A DNA stretch of 64,000 bases, taken from positions 50,759 to 114,758 of the forward strand of contig NZ_JBNILN010000010.1 in NCBI RefSeq assembly GCF_050107715.1, given 5' to 3'. Positions within the stretch are counted from its first letter, which is position 1. Each line of letters begins with the position of its first letter. Positions 41,173 through 48,295 of the stretch are shown here, piece after piece. The DNA is from Metabacillus_B sp050107715. GTDB lineage: Bacteria > Bacillota > Bacilli > Bacillales > Bacillaceae. Under the pieces are notes generated by a model. That model made no database searches and was not told the origin of the DNA. It saw only the letters and a program-made list of their open reading frames with translations. Both the position numbers and the translations under genes were made by a program.

Positions 41173-41950
41173 CAAGATTTTCAATGAAGGCACGCCGGAT
41201 GAAAAAATTGCTTTGGACCGAATCAACCTTTCTTTAAAACAAGGGGATTTCGTGACCATTATCGGGAGCAACGGAGCCGGCAAATCAACGATGATGAATG
41301 TGATATCCGGCGTTCTTTCTCCGGATGTCGGGATCGTGGAAGTGGACGGGAAGGACGTTACAATTCTCCCTGAATACAAACGGTCAAAGCTGATCGGCAG
41401 GGTGTTTCAAGATCCTATGGCCGGAACCGCTCCTTCGATGACGATAGAGGAAAATCTGGCAATGGCCTACTCGCGGAATAAAAAACGCGGATTTAAAGCA
41501 GCCGTAACAAAAAAACGGCATGATTTTTTTAAGGAATCCCTCGCATCCATTCATCTGGGGCTTGAAAACCGGATGAACGCAAAGGTGGGGATGCTTTCCG
41601 GAGGCGAAAGACAGGCGCTTTCCCTGCTTATGGCGACGTTCACCGAGCCGTCCATTCTGCTTCTGGACGAGCATACTGCCGCCCTTGATCCTTCCAGAGC
41701 CGAGCTGATCACCAATCTCACGAGAGAAATTGTAAGCAAATTTGGTTTAACAACCCTCATGGTGACCCATAATATGCAGCAGGCCCTTGATTTAGGAAAC
41801 CGGCTGATTATGATGGATAAAGGACAGATCATTCTGTCTGTTGATGAAGAAAAGAAAAAAGAGCTCACCATTGAAAAGCTGATGAGCGAATTTCAGCGGA
41901 TACGAGGCGAACAGATGGCGAGCGACCGCGCCCTGCTGAATGCTTACTAA
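41150..41950 (+). CDS. ABC transporter ATP-binding protein, TrpZ/COG1101 type
   Basis: About 266 residues. Walker A GSNGAGKST, Q-loop VFQDPMAGTAPSMT, signature LSGGERQALSLLMA, Walker B ILLLDEHTAAL (note DEHTAAL as in the COG1101 group) and H-loop VTHNM. The TTG start (reading L-L-H-L-K-Q-I-N) is spaced correctly from GAGAGGGG and overlaps the permease gene by 23 bases; an ATG six codons earlier precedes that site. Confidence 0.88.
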   Translation: MLHLKQINKIFNEGTPDEKIALDRINLSLKQGDFVTIIGSNGAGKSTMMNVISGVLSPDVGIVEVDGKDVTILPEYKRSKLIGRVFQDPMAGTAPSMTIEENLAMAYSRNKKRGFKAAVTKKRHDFFKESLASIHLGLENRMNAKVGMLSGGERQALSLLMATFTEPSILLLDEHTAALDPSRAELITNLTREIVSKFGLTTLMVTHNMQQALDLGNRLIMMDKGQIILSVDEEKKKELTIEKLMSEFQRIRGEQMASDRALLNAY

Positions 41951-41972
41951 ACATCGCCAAGCATGAAGGAAG

Positions 41973-42016
41973 GAAGTCTCCCGGTCCTCGGGTTCAGCAG
42001 ACTTCTTTCTTTTTTT
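41973..42016 (+). terminator. Terminator of the ABC transporter operon
   Basis: GAAGTCT, inner CCCGG/TCGGG-like pairing, AGACTTC and an eleven-base T-rich run. Confidence 0.8.
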
Positions 42017-42022
42017 CACTCC

Positions 42023-42481
42023 CTAACGATGAATTGCCCAGTGCATGGCCCGGATTGCATCAGAAGCATGCATCCCCCAATGGATTTCAAACATGAACTT
42101 CCAATTCCAAAGGGCAGCCTGGTGGAATCCTTTTTCATAAAGAAAAATCCCGCTCTTTACATCTTTGTAAATATCCAAAATGTCATCTGATAGCGCCACC
42201 TGTACAGGTTCGTCCCTTTCGTATGGATCAAACACCTCCCAATATTCGCCCCCGAGCTGAAAGTCTATTGAAGGAATCTCATAATCAAGCTCACCTTCCT
42301 TATTTGCATGCTCAGCAATTTCCGTTTCGGGAAGAGACAAAGCCTTTGCATACAGATCAATTAAAACACTCAACAGGTCTTTCATTTTCGCCCGCTCTTC
42401 TTCCTGATTTGAACCGTATTGCTCTGCAGTCCGGCAAAACCTGGACGCTGAATGAAAAAACTCGAAAGCATGATCCTTCAT
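42023..42481 (-). CDS. DUF5063 domain protein
   Basis: 152 residues, soluble, helical, acidic. Features KDLLSVLIDLYAKALSLPE, GEYWEVFDPYERDEPVQVALSDDILDIYKDVKSGIFLYEKG and the C-terminal AALWNWKFMFEIHWGMHASDAIRAMHWAIH, which match the DUF5063 family. GGAGGGTGAC precedes the chosen ATG; six residues of upstream frame are dropped. Function unknown. It is opposite in direction to the island and may be an unrelated resident gene. Confidence 0.78.
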   Translation of the reverse strand: MKDHAFEFFHSASRFCRTAEQYGSNQEEERAKMKDLLSVLIDLYAKALSLPETEIAEHANKEGELDYEIPSIDFQLGGEYWEVFDPYERDEPVQVALSDDILDIYKDVKSGIFLYEKGFHQAALWNWKFMFEIHWGMHASDAIRAMHWAIHR

Positions 42482-42499
42482 AGTCACCCTCCGCTTCAA

Positions 42500-42924
42500 A
42501 ATATATGTAGAGGAATTCGGTACAGCACGATCAAATTCCTTTTTTGCCGGCCGCAGGTGGAGAGGCTAAACTTGTACGCTAGGTTTTGCGACGAGGTTTT
42601 GCGGCAGGGACAGGGGGAGCTGTTTTGGTTGTTGTGGCTGTAGAGGTTGTGGTGGTGGCAGTGGCAGTGGCTGTACCGGTTGCGCTTATTTCACTGACTG
42701 TCGCAACCCTTCCTCCGTCCCCCGTTACGGTAAAGTATCGGGGGCCAGAGGCAGAAATCTCCTCTTCCTTCTCCACCAACGCTTTTAAGGAGCAGGGGAC
42801 AGAGGAAAACTAGTAGACATAATTGGGGTCGGAGGATGCCTCCGTCCCCTCTTATTGGATTATTCGGGGTCGGAGCCCCAACCTTTCAATCCCTTGTGCA
42901 GCAAAGTGTCATCGGAATGGTGCC
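42500..42924. other. Noncoding low-complexity region before the 83-bp array
   Basis: Contains a GTTGTGGTGG-like low-complexity stretch (about 42620-42690) that is open in both directions (Val-rich on plus, Thr/Ala-rich on minus) and a hairpin GGGGTCGGAGG-AT-GCCTCCGTCCCC at 42824-42850. Neither frame has a credible ribosome binding site, so no gene is called. Confidence 0.45.
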
Positions 42925-43272
42925 GGAGGTTTAGTGCTTTAGCACAGCGGGGGTCGGAGGCAAGAGCAGTCCAGCTTCCTTAGAGCTGGGGTACGGGTGG
43001 TGATTCCGGAAGGTTAGTGCTTTAGCACAGCGGGGGTCAGAGGCAAGAGCAGTCCAGCTTCCTTAGAGCTGGGGTACGGGTGGTGGTGCCGGAGGTTTAG
43101 TGCATTAGCACAGCGGGGGTCGGAGGCAAGAGCAGTCCAGCTTCCTTAGAGCTGGGAGACGGGTGGTGATTCCGGAGGTTTAGTGCTTTAGCACAGCGGG
43201 GGTCGGAGGCAAGAGCAGTCCAGCTTCCTTAGAGCTGGGAGACGGGTGGTGATTCCGGAGGTTTAGTGCTTT
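42925..43272. repeat. Four tandem copies of an 83-bp noncoding unit plus a partial fifth
   Basis: Copies begin at 42925, 43008, 43091 and 43174, with a 16-base start of a fifth at 43257. The period is exactly 83. Each holds GGTTTAGTGCTTTAGCAC (a short dyad), AGCGGGGGTCGGAGGCAAGA and CAGCTTCCTTAGAGCTGG (another dyad). Copies differ at only a few positions, so expansion is recent. Related in sequence to the array at 37644. Confidence 0.9.
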
Positions 43273-43349
43273 GTTAAAGTAAGAGCCCGCTCCCAGCAGA
43301 TGAACCCTCTTTCACTCTGTAAAATTTAACAGAAATAGCTAAGTGTGTA

Positions 43350-43397
43350 TTGAAAAAAATATAACGTAATGATAAGATTGCGTTAAATAAACGTTAT
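43350..43397 (+). promoter_or_regulatory. Thioesterase/Phe dehydrogenase operon promoter with island dyad, copy 3
   Basis: TTGAAA (43350-43355), 17-bp spacer, TAAGAT (43373-43378). The dyad ATTGCGTT-N5-AACGTTAT (43377-43397) overlaps the last two -10 bases exactly as at 27561 and 39015. A further TAACGTAAT half-site lies at 43362-43370, which with ATTGCGTTA makes a second overlapping palindrome. Confidence 0.78.
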
Positions 43398-43449
43398 TAA
43401 ACATAATTGTAACATTATGTCGGAATTGGTCTGCAAAGGCGGAGATGGG

Positions 43450-43857
43450 ATGAAAATAGGGATGGAGATTGGCTGTCAGGCTGATTGTGAAGTGACAGTA
43501 ACACCGGATTTATTTGCTCAATTTGAAGGGAAGGTTGTTCATCCCGTCTATTCTACTGTTTCAATGGTGCACAGTATGGAATGGGCTTCGCGGAAGATCA
43601 TTCTTCCTTTTTTAGAAGAGGAAGAAGAAGGAATGGGGGCTTCGGTTAAGGTTAAGCATATCGCTCCAGCTGGGGAAGGCGCCGTTGTTAAGACAACCGC
43701 AACGCTCGTGAAGGTGGAGAAAAATCTCATATATACAGAGGTAGAAGCCTATAGCGGTAACCGGCTGGTCGGAAAGGGAGAGGTTGTGCAGATCATTTTG
43801 CCGAAGGGTGAAATACGGTCAAAAATAGAACAGGTTCAAACGGGAGGGAATTTATGA
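43450..43857 (+). CDS. FlK-type hotdog acyl-CoA thioesterase
   Basis: 135 residues from the ATG behind GGCGGAGATG. Fluoroacetyl-CoA-thioesterase-like: the catalytic triad region aligns as YSTVSMVHSMEWA (Thr, Glu) and VKVKHIAPAG (His), as in FlK (Thr-Glu-His). It heads the operon with Phe dehydrogenase and the 2-oxoacid dehydrogenase complex. Likely role: hydrolyse phenylacetyl-CoA or an inhibitory acyl-CoA to free CoA, a housekeeping task done by PaaI in other bacteria (no paaI here). Substrate is inference. Confidence 0.75.
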   Translation: MKIGMEIGCQADCEVTVTPDLFAQFEGKVVHPVYSTVSMVHSMEWASRKIILPFLEEEEEGMGASVKVKHIAPAGEGAVVKTTATLVKVEKNLIYTEVEAYSGNRLVGKGEVVQIILPKGEIRSKIEQVQTGGNL

Positions 43858-45002
43858 AAGCGGTTACTTTTCTTGAAGAACGGGGGTCCGCAGAGATGGA
43901 TGTGTTTTCTGAAATCAGCGGTCATGAACAAGTGGTTTTCTGCAATGACCCTCATACCGGCCTTAAAGCTATTATTGCGATACATAATACAACTCTTGGT
44001 CCGGCGCTCGGCGGCTGCCGAATGCGTCCATATGCAACGGTAAATGAAGCACTGAATGATGTACTGAGGCTTTCGAAAGGCATGACTTATAAGTGCGCTG
44101 CCGCTGATGTTGATTTTGGAGGGGGAAAATCCGTTATTATCGGCGATCCGCTTGGAGAAAAATCACCAGAGCTGTTCAGGGCTTTCGGCCAGTTTGTAGA
44201 ATCGCTTAAAGGACGTTTTTACACTGGGACCGATATGGGGACCACTCCTGAGGATTTTGTTCACGCCTCAAAGGAGACACAATGCATTGTCGGCATTCCG
44301 GAGGAGTATGGCGGAAGCGGGGATTCATCGATTCCTACCGCTCTGGGAGTAATTTATGGGATTAAGGCAACGAATAAAGCGGTCTGGGGAGACGATGCTC
44401 TTCAAGGAAGAACCTATGCGATTCAGGGACTTGGAAAAGTAGGGTTTAAGGTGGCGGAACGTCTGCTTGAGGAAGGGGCTGACTTGTTTGTTTCAGATAT
44501 CAATGAGGCAGCTTGTGAGCTTCTTGTTCAAAAAGCGAAGGATCTTCCCGGTTCTGTTAAATCTGTAAGGGGAGAGGACATATACGGAGTGAGTGCTGAC
44601 GTTTTTGTCCCATGCGCTCTGGGCGGAATCATTAATGACTGGACCATTGAAGAGCTGAAAGTGAAAGCGATTGCGGGTTCGGCTAACAATCAGCTGGAGC
44701 GGGAAGAGCACGGTCAGGACCTATGGAGAAGAGGCATCCTGTATGCACCTGACTACATTGTGAATGCAGGAGGACTCATTCAAGTGGCAGATGAGCTGTA
44801 TGAGCCGAATAAGCAGCGGGTGCTTACGAAAACAAAAGCGATTTACACTTCGCTGTTAGAGGTTTACAAGCATTCTGAGGACCGGGGAATTTGTACGGCA
44901 GAAGCAGCCGATCTGTTCTGCGAGCAGCGAATTGAAGCGAGAAAGCACCGCAGCAGCTTCTTTACAGCAGACCGGAAGCCGAAATGGAACATAAAGCGAT
45001 AA
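43854..45002 (+). CDS. pdh: Phenylalanine dehydrogenase
   Basis: 382 residues, Glu/Leu/Phe/Val dehydrogenase family. The sequence follows Lysinibacillus/Sporosarcina Phe dehydrogenases closely as I remember them: LRLSKGMTYKCAAADVDFGG, RAFGQFVESLKGRFYTGTDM, SSIPTALGVIYGIKATNK, and C-terminal SFFTADRKPKWNIKR, where leucine dehydrogenases read KNAAAGLNLGGG and differ at the C-terminus. Catalytic Lys residues in MTYK and GGGK and the Asp of TGTDMGT are present; NAD site GLGKVG. It oxidatively deaminates L-Phe to phenylpyruvate. It overlaps the thioesterase stop and precedes the E1-E3 genes. Confidence 0.88.
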   Translation: MKAVTFLEERGSAEMDVFSEISGHEQVVFCNDPHTGLKAIIAIHNTTLGPALGGCRMRPYATVNEALNDVLRLSKGMTYKCAAADVDFGGGKSVIIGDPLGEKSPELFRAFGQFVESLKGRFYTGTDMGTTPEDFVHASKETQCIVGIPEEYGGSGDSSIPTALGVIYGIKATNKAVWGDDALQGRTYAIQGLGKVGFKVAERLLEEGADLFVSDINEAACELLVQKAKDLPGSVKSVRGEDIYGVSADVFVPCALGGIINDWTIEELKVKAIAGSANNQLEREEHGQDLWRRGILYAPDYIVNAGGLIQVADELYEPNKQRVLTKTKAIYTSLLEVYKHSEDRGICTAEAADLFCEQRIEARKHRSSFFTADRKPKWNIKR

Positions 45003-45018
45003 CGCGGGAGGGATAGGA

Positions 45019-46089
45019 ATGGAGAACGGGTTTGCAATGATTCAAATCATGGATGAAAACGGTAATCTCGTAAACGGGGAATTTCAATCAGTGATCTCTG
45101 AATCTCTTACAAAAGAAATGTATGAAAAAATGATTCTCGTCCGCACGTTTGACCGAAAAGCGATTTCACTTCAAAGGCAGGGGCGGCTTGGAACGTATGC
45201 TCCTTTTGAGGGTCAGGAAGCGGCTCAGGTAGGAAGCGCTTCAGCGTTGAATGAGCGCGACTGGCTTTTCCCGACGTACCGGGATCATGCAGCGACGATT
45301 ACCTTTGGGCATTCCCTTCCGCACGTGCTGCTGTATTGGAATGGTAGGAGTGAAGGCTGTCTGGTTCCCGGCGGCAAACGAATTTTTCCTCCCGCAGTGC
45401 CGATCGCAACACAGCTTCCGCATGCTGCCGGGGCGGCACTCGCTGAAAAGCGCAGGGGAACAGACCATGCAGCCATCGTTTATTTTGGTGATGGGGCAAC
45501 GTCAGAGGGAGATTTCCATGAAGGGCTCAATTTTGCAAGCGTATTCAAATCTCCTGTCGTCTTTTTTAACCAAAATAATCACTTTGCCATCTCGGTTCCG
45601 ATAGAAAAGCAGATGAATTCGGAAACGATTGCCCAGAAATCTGTAGCTTATGGCATACCGGGCTACAGGATCGACGGGAATGATGTATTTGCTGTTTATT
45701 TTTATACAAAGCAAGCGCTGGACAGGGCAAGAAAAGGGGATGGTCCGACCTTGCTGGAGGCGGTTACATGGAGATATGGCGCTCATACGACAGCCGATGA
45801 CCCGAAGAAATACCGAAATCAGGAAGAGAGTCTGAATAAAAAGAGAACGATTGACCCCCTTCTCAGGCTTGAGCGGTTTATGAAAAATGAAGGCATTTGG
45901 GAAGAAGACTGGGCGGCTGACGTTCAAAAGAACGCCGAGGAGAAGATAGAAGAAGCAGTGGCTGAAATGGAAGCCTTCCCTCCTCCTGATGTTAAGGACT
46001 TGTTCGATCATGTTTTTGAAGAGAAAACGTGGACCATTAAAGAGCAGGAAGAAGACTACATGAACCATATAAGAGGTGCTGGCCGATGA
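45019..46089 (+). CDS. 2-oxoacid dehydrogenase complex E1 alpha subunit
   Basis: 356 residues. Thiamine-diphosphate motif GDGATSEGDFHEGLNFASVFKSPVVFFNQNN (about 152-182), LQRQGRLGTYAPFEGQEAAQVG and the phosphorylation-loop-like YGAHTTADDPKKYR. It resembles PDH/branched-chain E1 alpha. Because it sits behind Phe dehydrogenase and no Ptb/Buk genes are present, I propose phenylpyruvate as the substrate, giving phenylacetyl-CoA; branched-chain 2-oxoacids remain possible. Confidence 0.85.
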   Translation: MENGFAMIQIMDENGNLVNGEFQSVISESLTKEMYEKMILVRTFDRKAISLQRQGRLGTYAPFEGQEAAQVGSASALNERDWLFPTYRDHAATITFGHSLPHVLLYWNGRSEGCLVPGGKRIFPPAVPIATQLPHAAGAALAEKRRGTDHAAIVYFGDGATSEGDFHEGLNFASVFKSPVVFFNQNNHFAISVPIEKQMNSETIAQKSVAYGIPGYRIDGNDVFAVYFYTKQALDRARKGDGPTLLEAVTWRYGAHTTADDPKKYRNQEESLNKKRTIDPLLRLERFMKNEGIWEEDWAADVQKNAEEKIEEAVAEMEAFPPPDVKDLFDHVFEEKTWTIKEQEEDYMNHIRGAGR

Positions 46090-47087
46090 GTATGGAAATG
46101 AAGGTGAAAACCAATAAGCTGACGATGGTTCAAGCTGTAACCGATGCGCTCAGAACGATGCTGCGGAAAAATGAGGAGGTCGTCCTTCTCGGAGAAGACA
46201 TCGGAAGCAACGGAGGCGTTTTCCGCGCAACCGAGGGGCTTATCGAAGAATTTGGCGAGGACCGGATAATGGACACTCCATTAAGCGAAGCGGGGCTGAT
46301 GGGTGCCGCGATTGGAATGGCAGTTAACGGAATGAAGCCGGTGGCAGAAATTCAGTTTCTTGGTTTTATTTACCCTGCCTACGAACAGATTGCGACCCAT
46401 GCGACCCGGATCCGGATGAGGACGCTGGGTAAGTACACCGTCCCGCTTGTCATCAGAGCACCGTATGGAGCCGGGATCCGTGCTCCGGAAATTCACTCTG
46501 ACAGTGCGGAAGCGCTTTTTACCCATATGCCGGGAATAAAAGTGGTTTGTCCTTCTACCCCTTACGATGCAAAAGGGCTTCTCATTTCAAGCATTAAAGA
46601 TCCGGATCCTGTTCTGTTCCTGGAGCCGCTGAGATTATACCGTGCGGGTAAGGGCGAGGTGCCGGATGAGGAGTATCAGGTTGAAATCGGCAAGGCGGCT
46701 GTCAGAAAGCAGGGAAGCGACGTAACCCTCCTGTCCTGGGGAGCGATGGCGCTGCAAACGCTGAAGGCTGCCGAGGAGCTGGAAAAATCAGGTGTCAGCT
46801 GCGAGGTCATTGATTTGCGGACCTTGTATCCTCTCGATAAAGAAACGATTGCCGCTTCGGTTCAGAAGACAGGGAGAGCGGTTATTGTACAGGAAGCGCA
46901 TGCAACAGGCGGTGCGGCGAACGATGTCATGGCTGTGATTAACGATACCTCCTTCCTTTACCTGCGGGCCCCGGTTGCCCGGGTGAGCGGTTTCGATGTG
47001 CCCGTTCCGTTTTTTGCGCTGGAAGAGCATTATTTGCCGGGCCCGGATCGGATTATGAAGGCAGTGGAGAAAACGGTTCAATTTTAA
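46086..47087 (+). CDS. 2-oxoacid dehydrogenase complex E1 beta subunit
   Basis: 333 residues, transketolase-type. Motifs: LGEDIGSNGGVFRATEGL, DTPLSEAGLMGAAIGMAVNGMKPVAEIQFLGF and IRAPYGAGIRAPEIHSDS. It completes the ThDP site with E1 alpha. ATGA overlap with the preceding gene implies equal expression. No truncation. Confidence 0.88.
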   Translation: MSMEMKVKTNKLTMVQAVTDALRTMLRKNEEVVLLGEDIGSNGGVFRATEGLIEEFGEDRIMDTPLSEAGLMGAAIGMAVNGMKPVAEIQFLGFIYPAYEQIATHATRIRMRTLGKYTVPLVIRAPYGAGIRAPEIHSDSAEALFTHMPGIKVVCPSTPYDAKGLLISSIKDPDPVLFLEPLRLYRAGKGEVPDEEYQVEIGKAAVRKQGSDVTLLSWGAMALQTLKAAEELEKSGVSCEVIDLRTLYPLDKETIAASVQKTGRAVIVQEAHATGGAANDVMAVINDTSFLYLRAPVARVSGFDVPVPFFALEEHYLPGPDRIMKAVEKTVQF

Positions 47088-47104
47088 AGGAAGCGGGTGA
47101 AACG

Positions 47105-48295
47105 ATGCTGGAAGTGAAGCTGCATGATATTGGAGAAGGGATGACCGAAGGGGACATTCTTCACTATTTCGTTAAGCAGGGGGAAAAGGTTGAACGGGAT
47201 CAGCCCCTTATTGAAGTCCAAACGGATAAGATGACAGCGGAGCTCCCCTCGCCGGGAGCGGGAGTTGTCAAAGAAATACTGATTGATCCTGGATCCACAG
47301 TGACCGTAGGGACTACACTCTTAATCATTGAGTCAGAGGATACAGGCGCTGTTTCTGCAGAAAAAAGCAGTGCAGGCCCCCGTCCGCTTTCAGCGCGAGT
47401 GCTTGCAACTCCGTATACGAGAAAGCTTGCAAGGGAACGCCGGATTGATATTGAACAGATTAAGGGATCCGGTCCTGCCGGAAGAGTAACCGATGAGGAT
47501 GTACTGGGCACAGCCCGAAAACCGGAGCCGGAAGCGGAAGTGGGGATCCAATCGGTGGCGGATATGCCGGAGCCCCATCCGATTCAGCAGGTTTCAGATG
47601 CTGCAGAACGGTTGACGATTCCCTTTAAAGGAAGAAGAAGGCAAATTGCAAAGAAAATGGTGCACGCTTTAAAAACCATTCCGCATGTAACCCATTTTGA
47701 GGAAGTGGACATGACGGAGCTGCTTCTTTTCAGAAAAGAACTGAAGGAAGCCGGCCGCCCGTTATCGGCAGCAGCATTTTTCATAAAGGCTGCGGCAATC
47801 GCTTTGAAAGACTTCCCGGTCTTTAATGCGAAGCTGGATGAAGAAAATGAAGTGATTGTGGTAGAGCCGGAGTACAATATCGGATTGGCTGCAGATTCAC
47901 CTGAAGGGCTGATTGTGCCGGTGATAAAGCAGGTAGAATCCAAATCGATCATTCAGGTGAATAGGGAAATGAAGGAGTTAAATGAAAAGGCAAGGGAGAA
48001 CCGCCTGAGCCGCCATGAGCTTACAGGAGGAACCTTTACGATCAGCAATGTCGGACCGCTCGGAAGCATGGGTGCAACGCCGGTCATTAACCATCCGGAG
48101 ACAGGTCTGATGGCGCTGCATGCAACGAAGGAGAAACCAGTCGTACGCAATGGCGAAATTGTAATTGGCTGGATGATGAATGTGTCTATGTCCTTTGACC
48201 ACAGAGTTGCAGACGGTGCCACCGCTGTAGCATTTACAAACCGTTTCAAAGAATTAATTGAACATCCTAAAATGCTGATTGTGGAGCTGGTTTAA
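47105..48295 (+). CDS. 2-oxoacid dehydrogenase complex E2 (dihydrolipoyl acyltransferase)
   Basis: 396 residues with one lipoyl domain (1-75, lipoyl Lys in QTDKMTAELPS), a peripheral-subunit-binding domain (about 99-135, TPYTRKLARERRIDIEQIKG) and the catalytic domain (about 170-396) with the active-site SFDHRVADG. Single-lipoyl E2 of the PDH/BCKDH type. It transfers the acyl group from lipoamide to CoA. Overlaps the E3 start by one base (TAATG). Confidence 0.9.
   Translation: MLEVKLHDIGEGMTEGDILHYFVKQGEKVERDQPLIEVQTDKMTAELPSPGAGVVKEILIDPGSTVTVGTTLLIIESEDTGAVSAEKSSAGPRPLSARVLATPYTRKLARERRIDIEQIKGSGPAGRVTDEDVLGTARKPEPEAEVGIQSVADMPEPHPIQQVSDAAERLTIPFKGRRRQIAKKMVHALKTIPHVTHFEEVDMTELLLFRKELKEAGRPLSAAAFFIKAAAIALKDFPVFNAKLDEENEVIVVEPEYNIGLAADSPEGLIVPVIKQVESKSIIQVNREMKELNEKARENRLSRHELTGGTFTISNVGPLGSMGATPVINHPETGLMALHATKEKPVVRNGEIVIGWMMNVSMSFDHRVADGATAVAFTNRFKELIEHPKMLIVELV

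Noticed and set aside
42586..42813. Open frames on both strands over a GT-rich low-complexity stretch (Val-rich on plus, Thr/Ala-rich with a KPRRKT end on minus)
   Set aside because: No ribosome binding site at either start and the composition is explained by low-complexity DNA. The minus frame ends in a protein-like basic tail, so it is not fully excluded.
42925..43272. CRISPR array
   Set aside because: The whole 83-bp unit is conserved with no unique spacers, and no cas genes are present.
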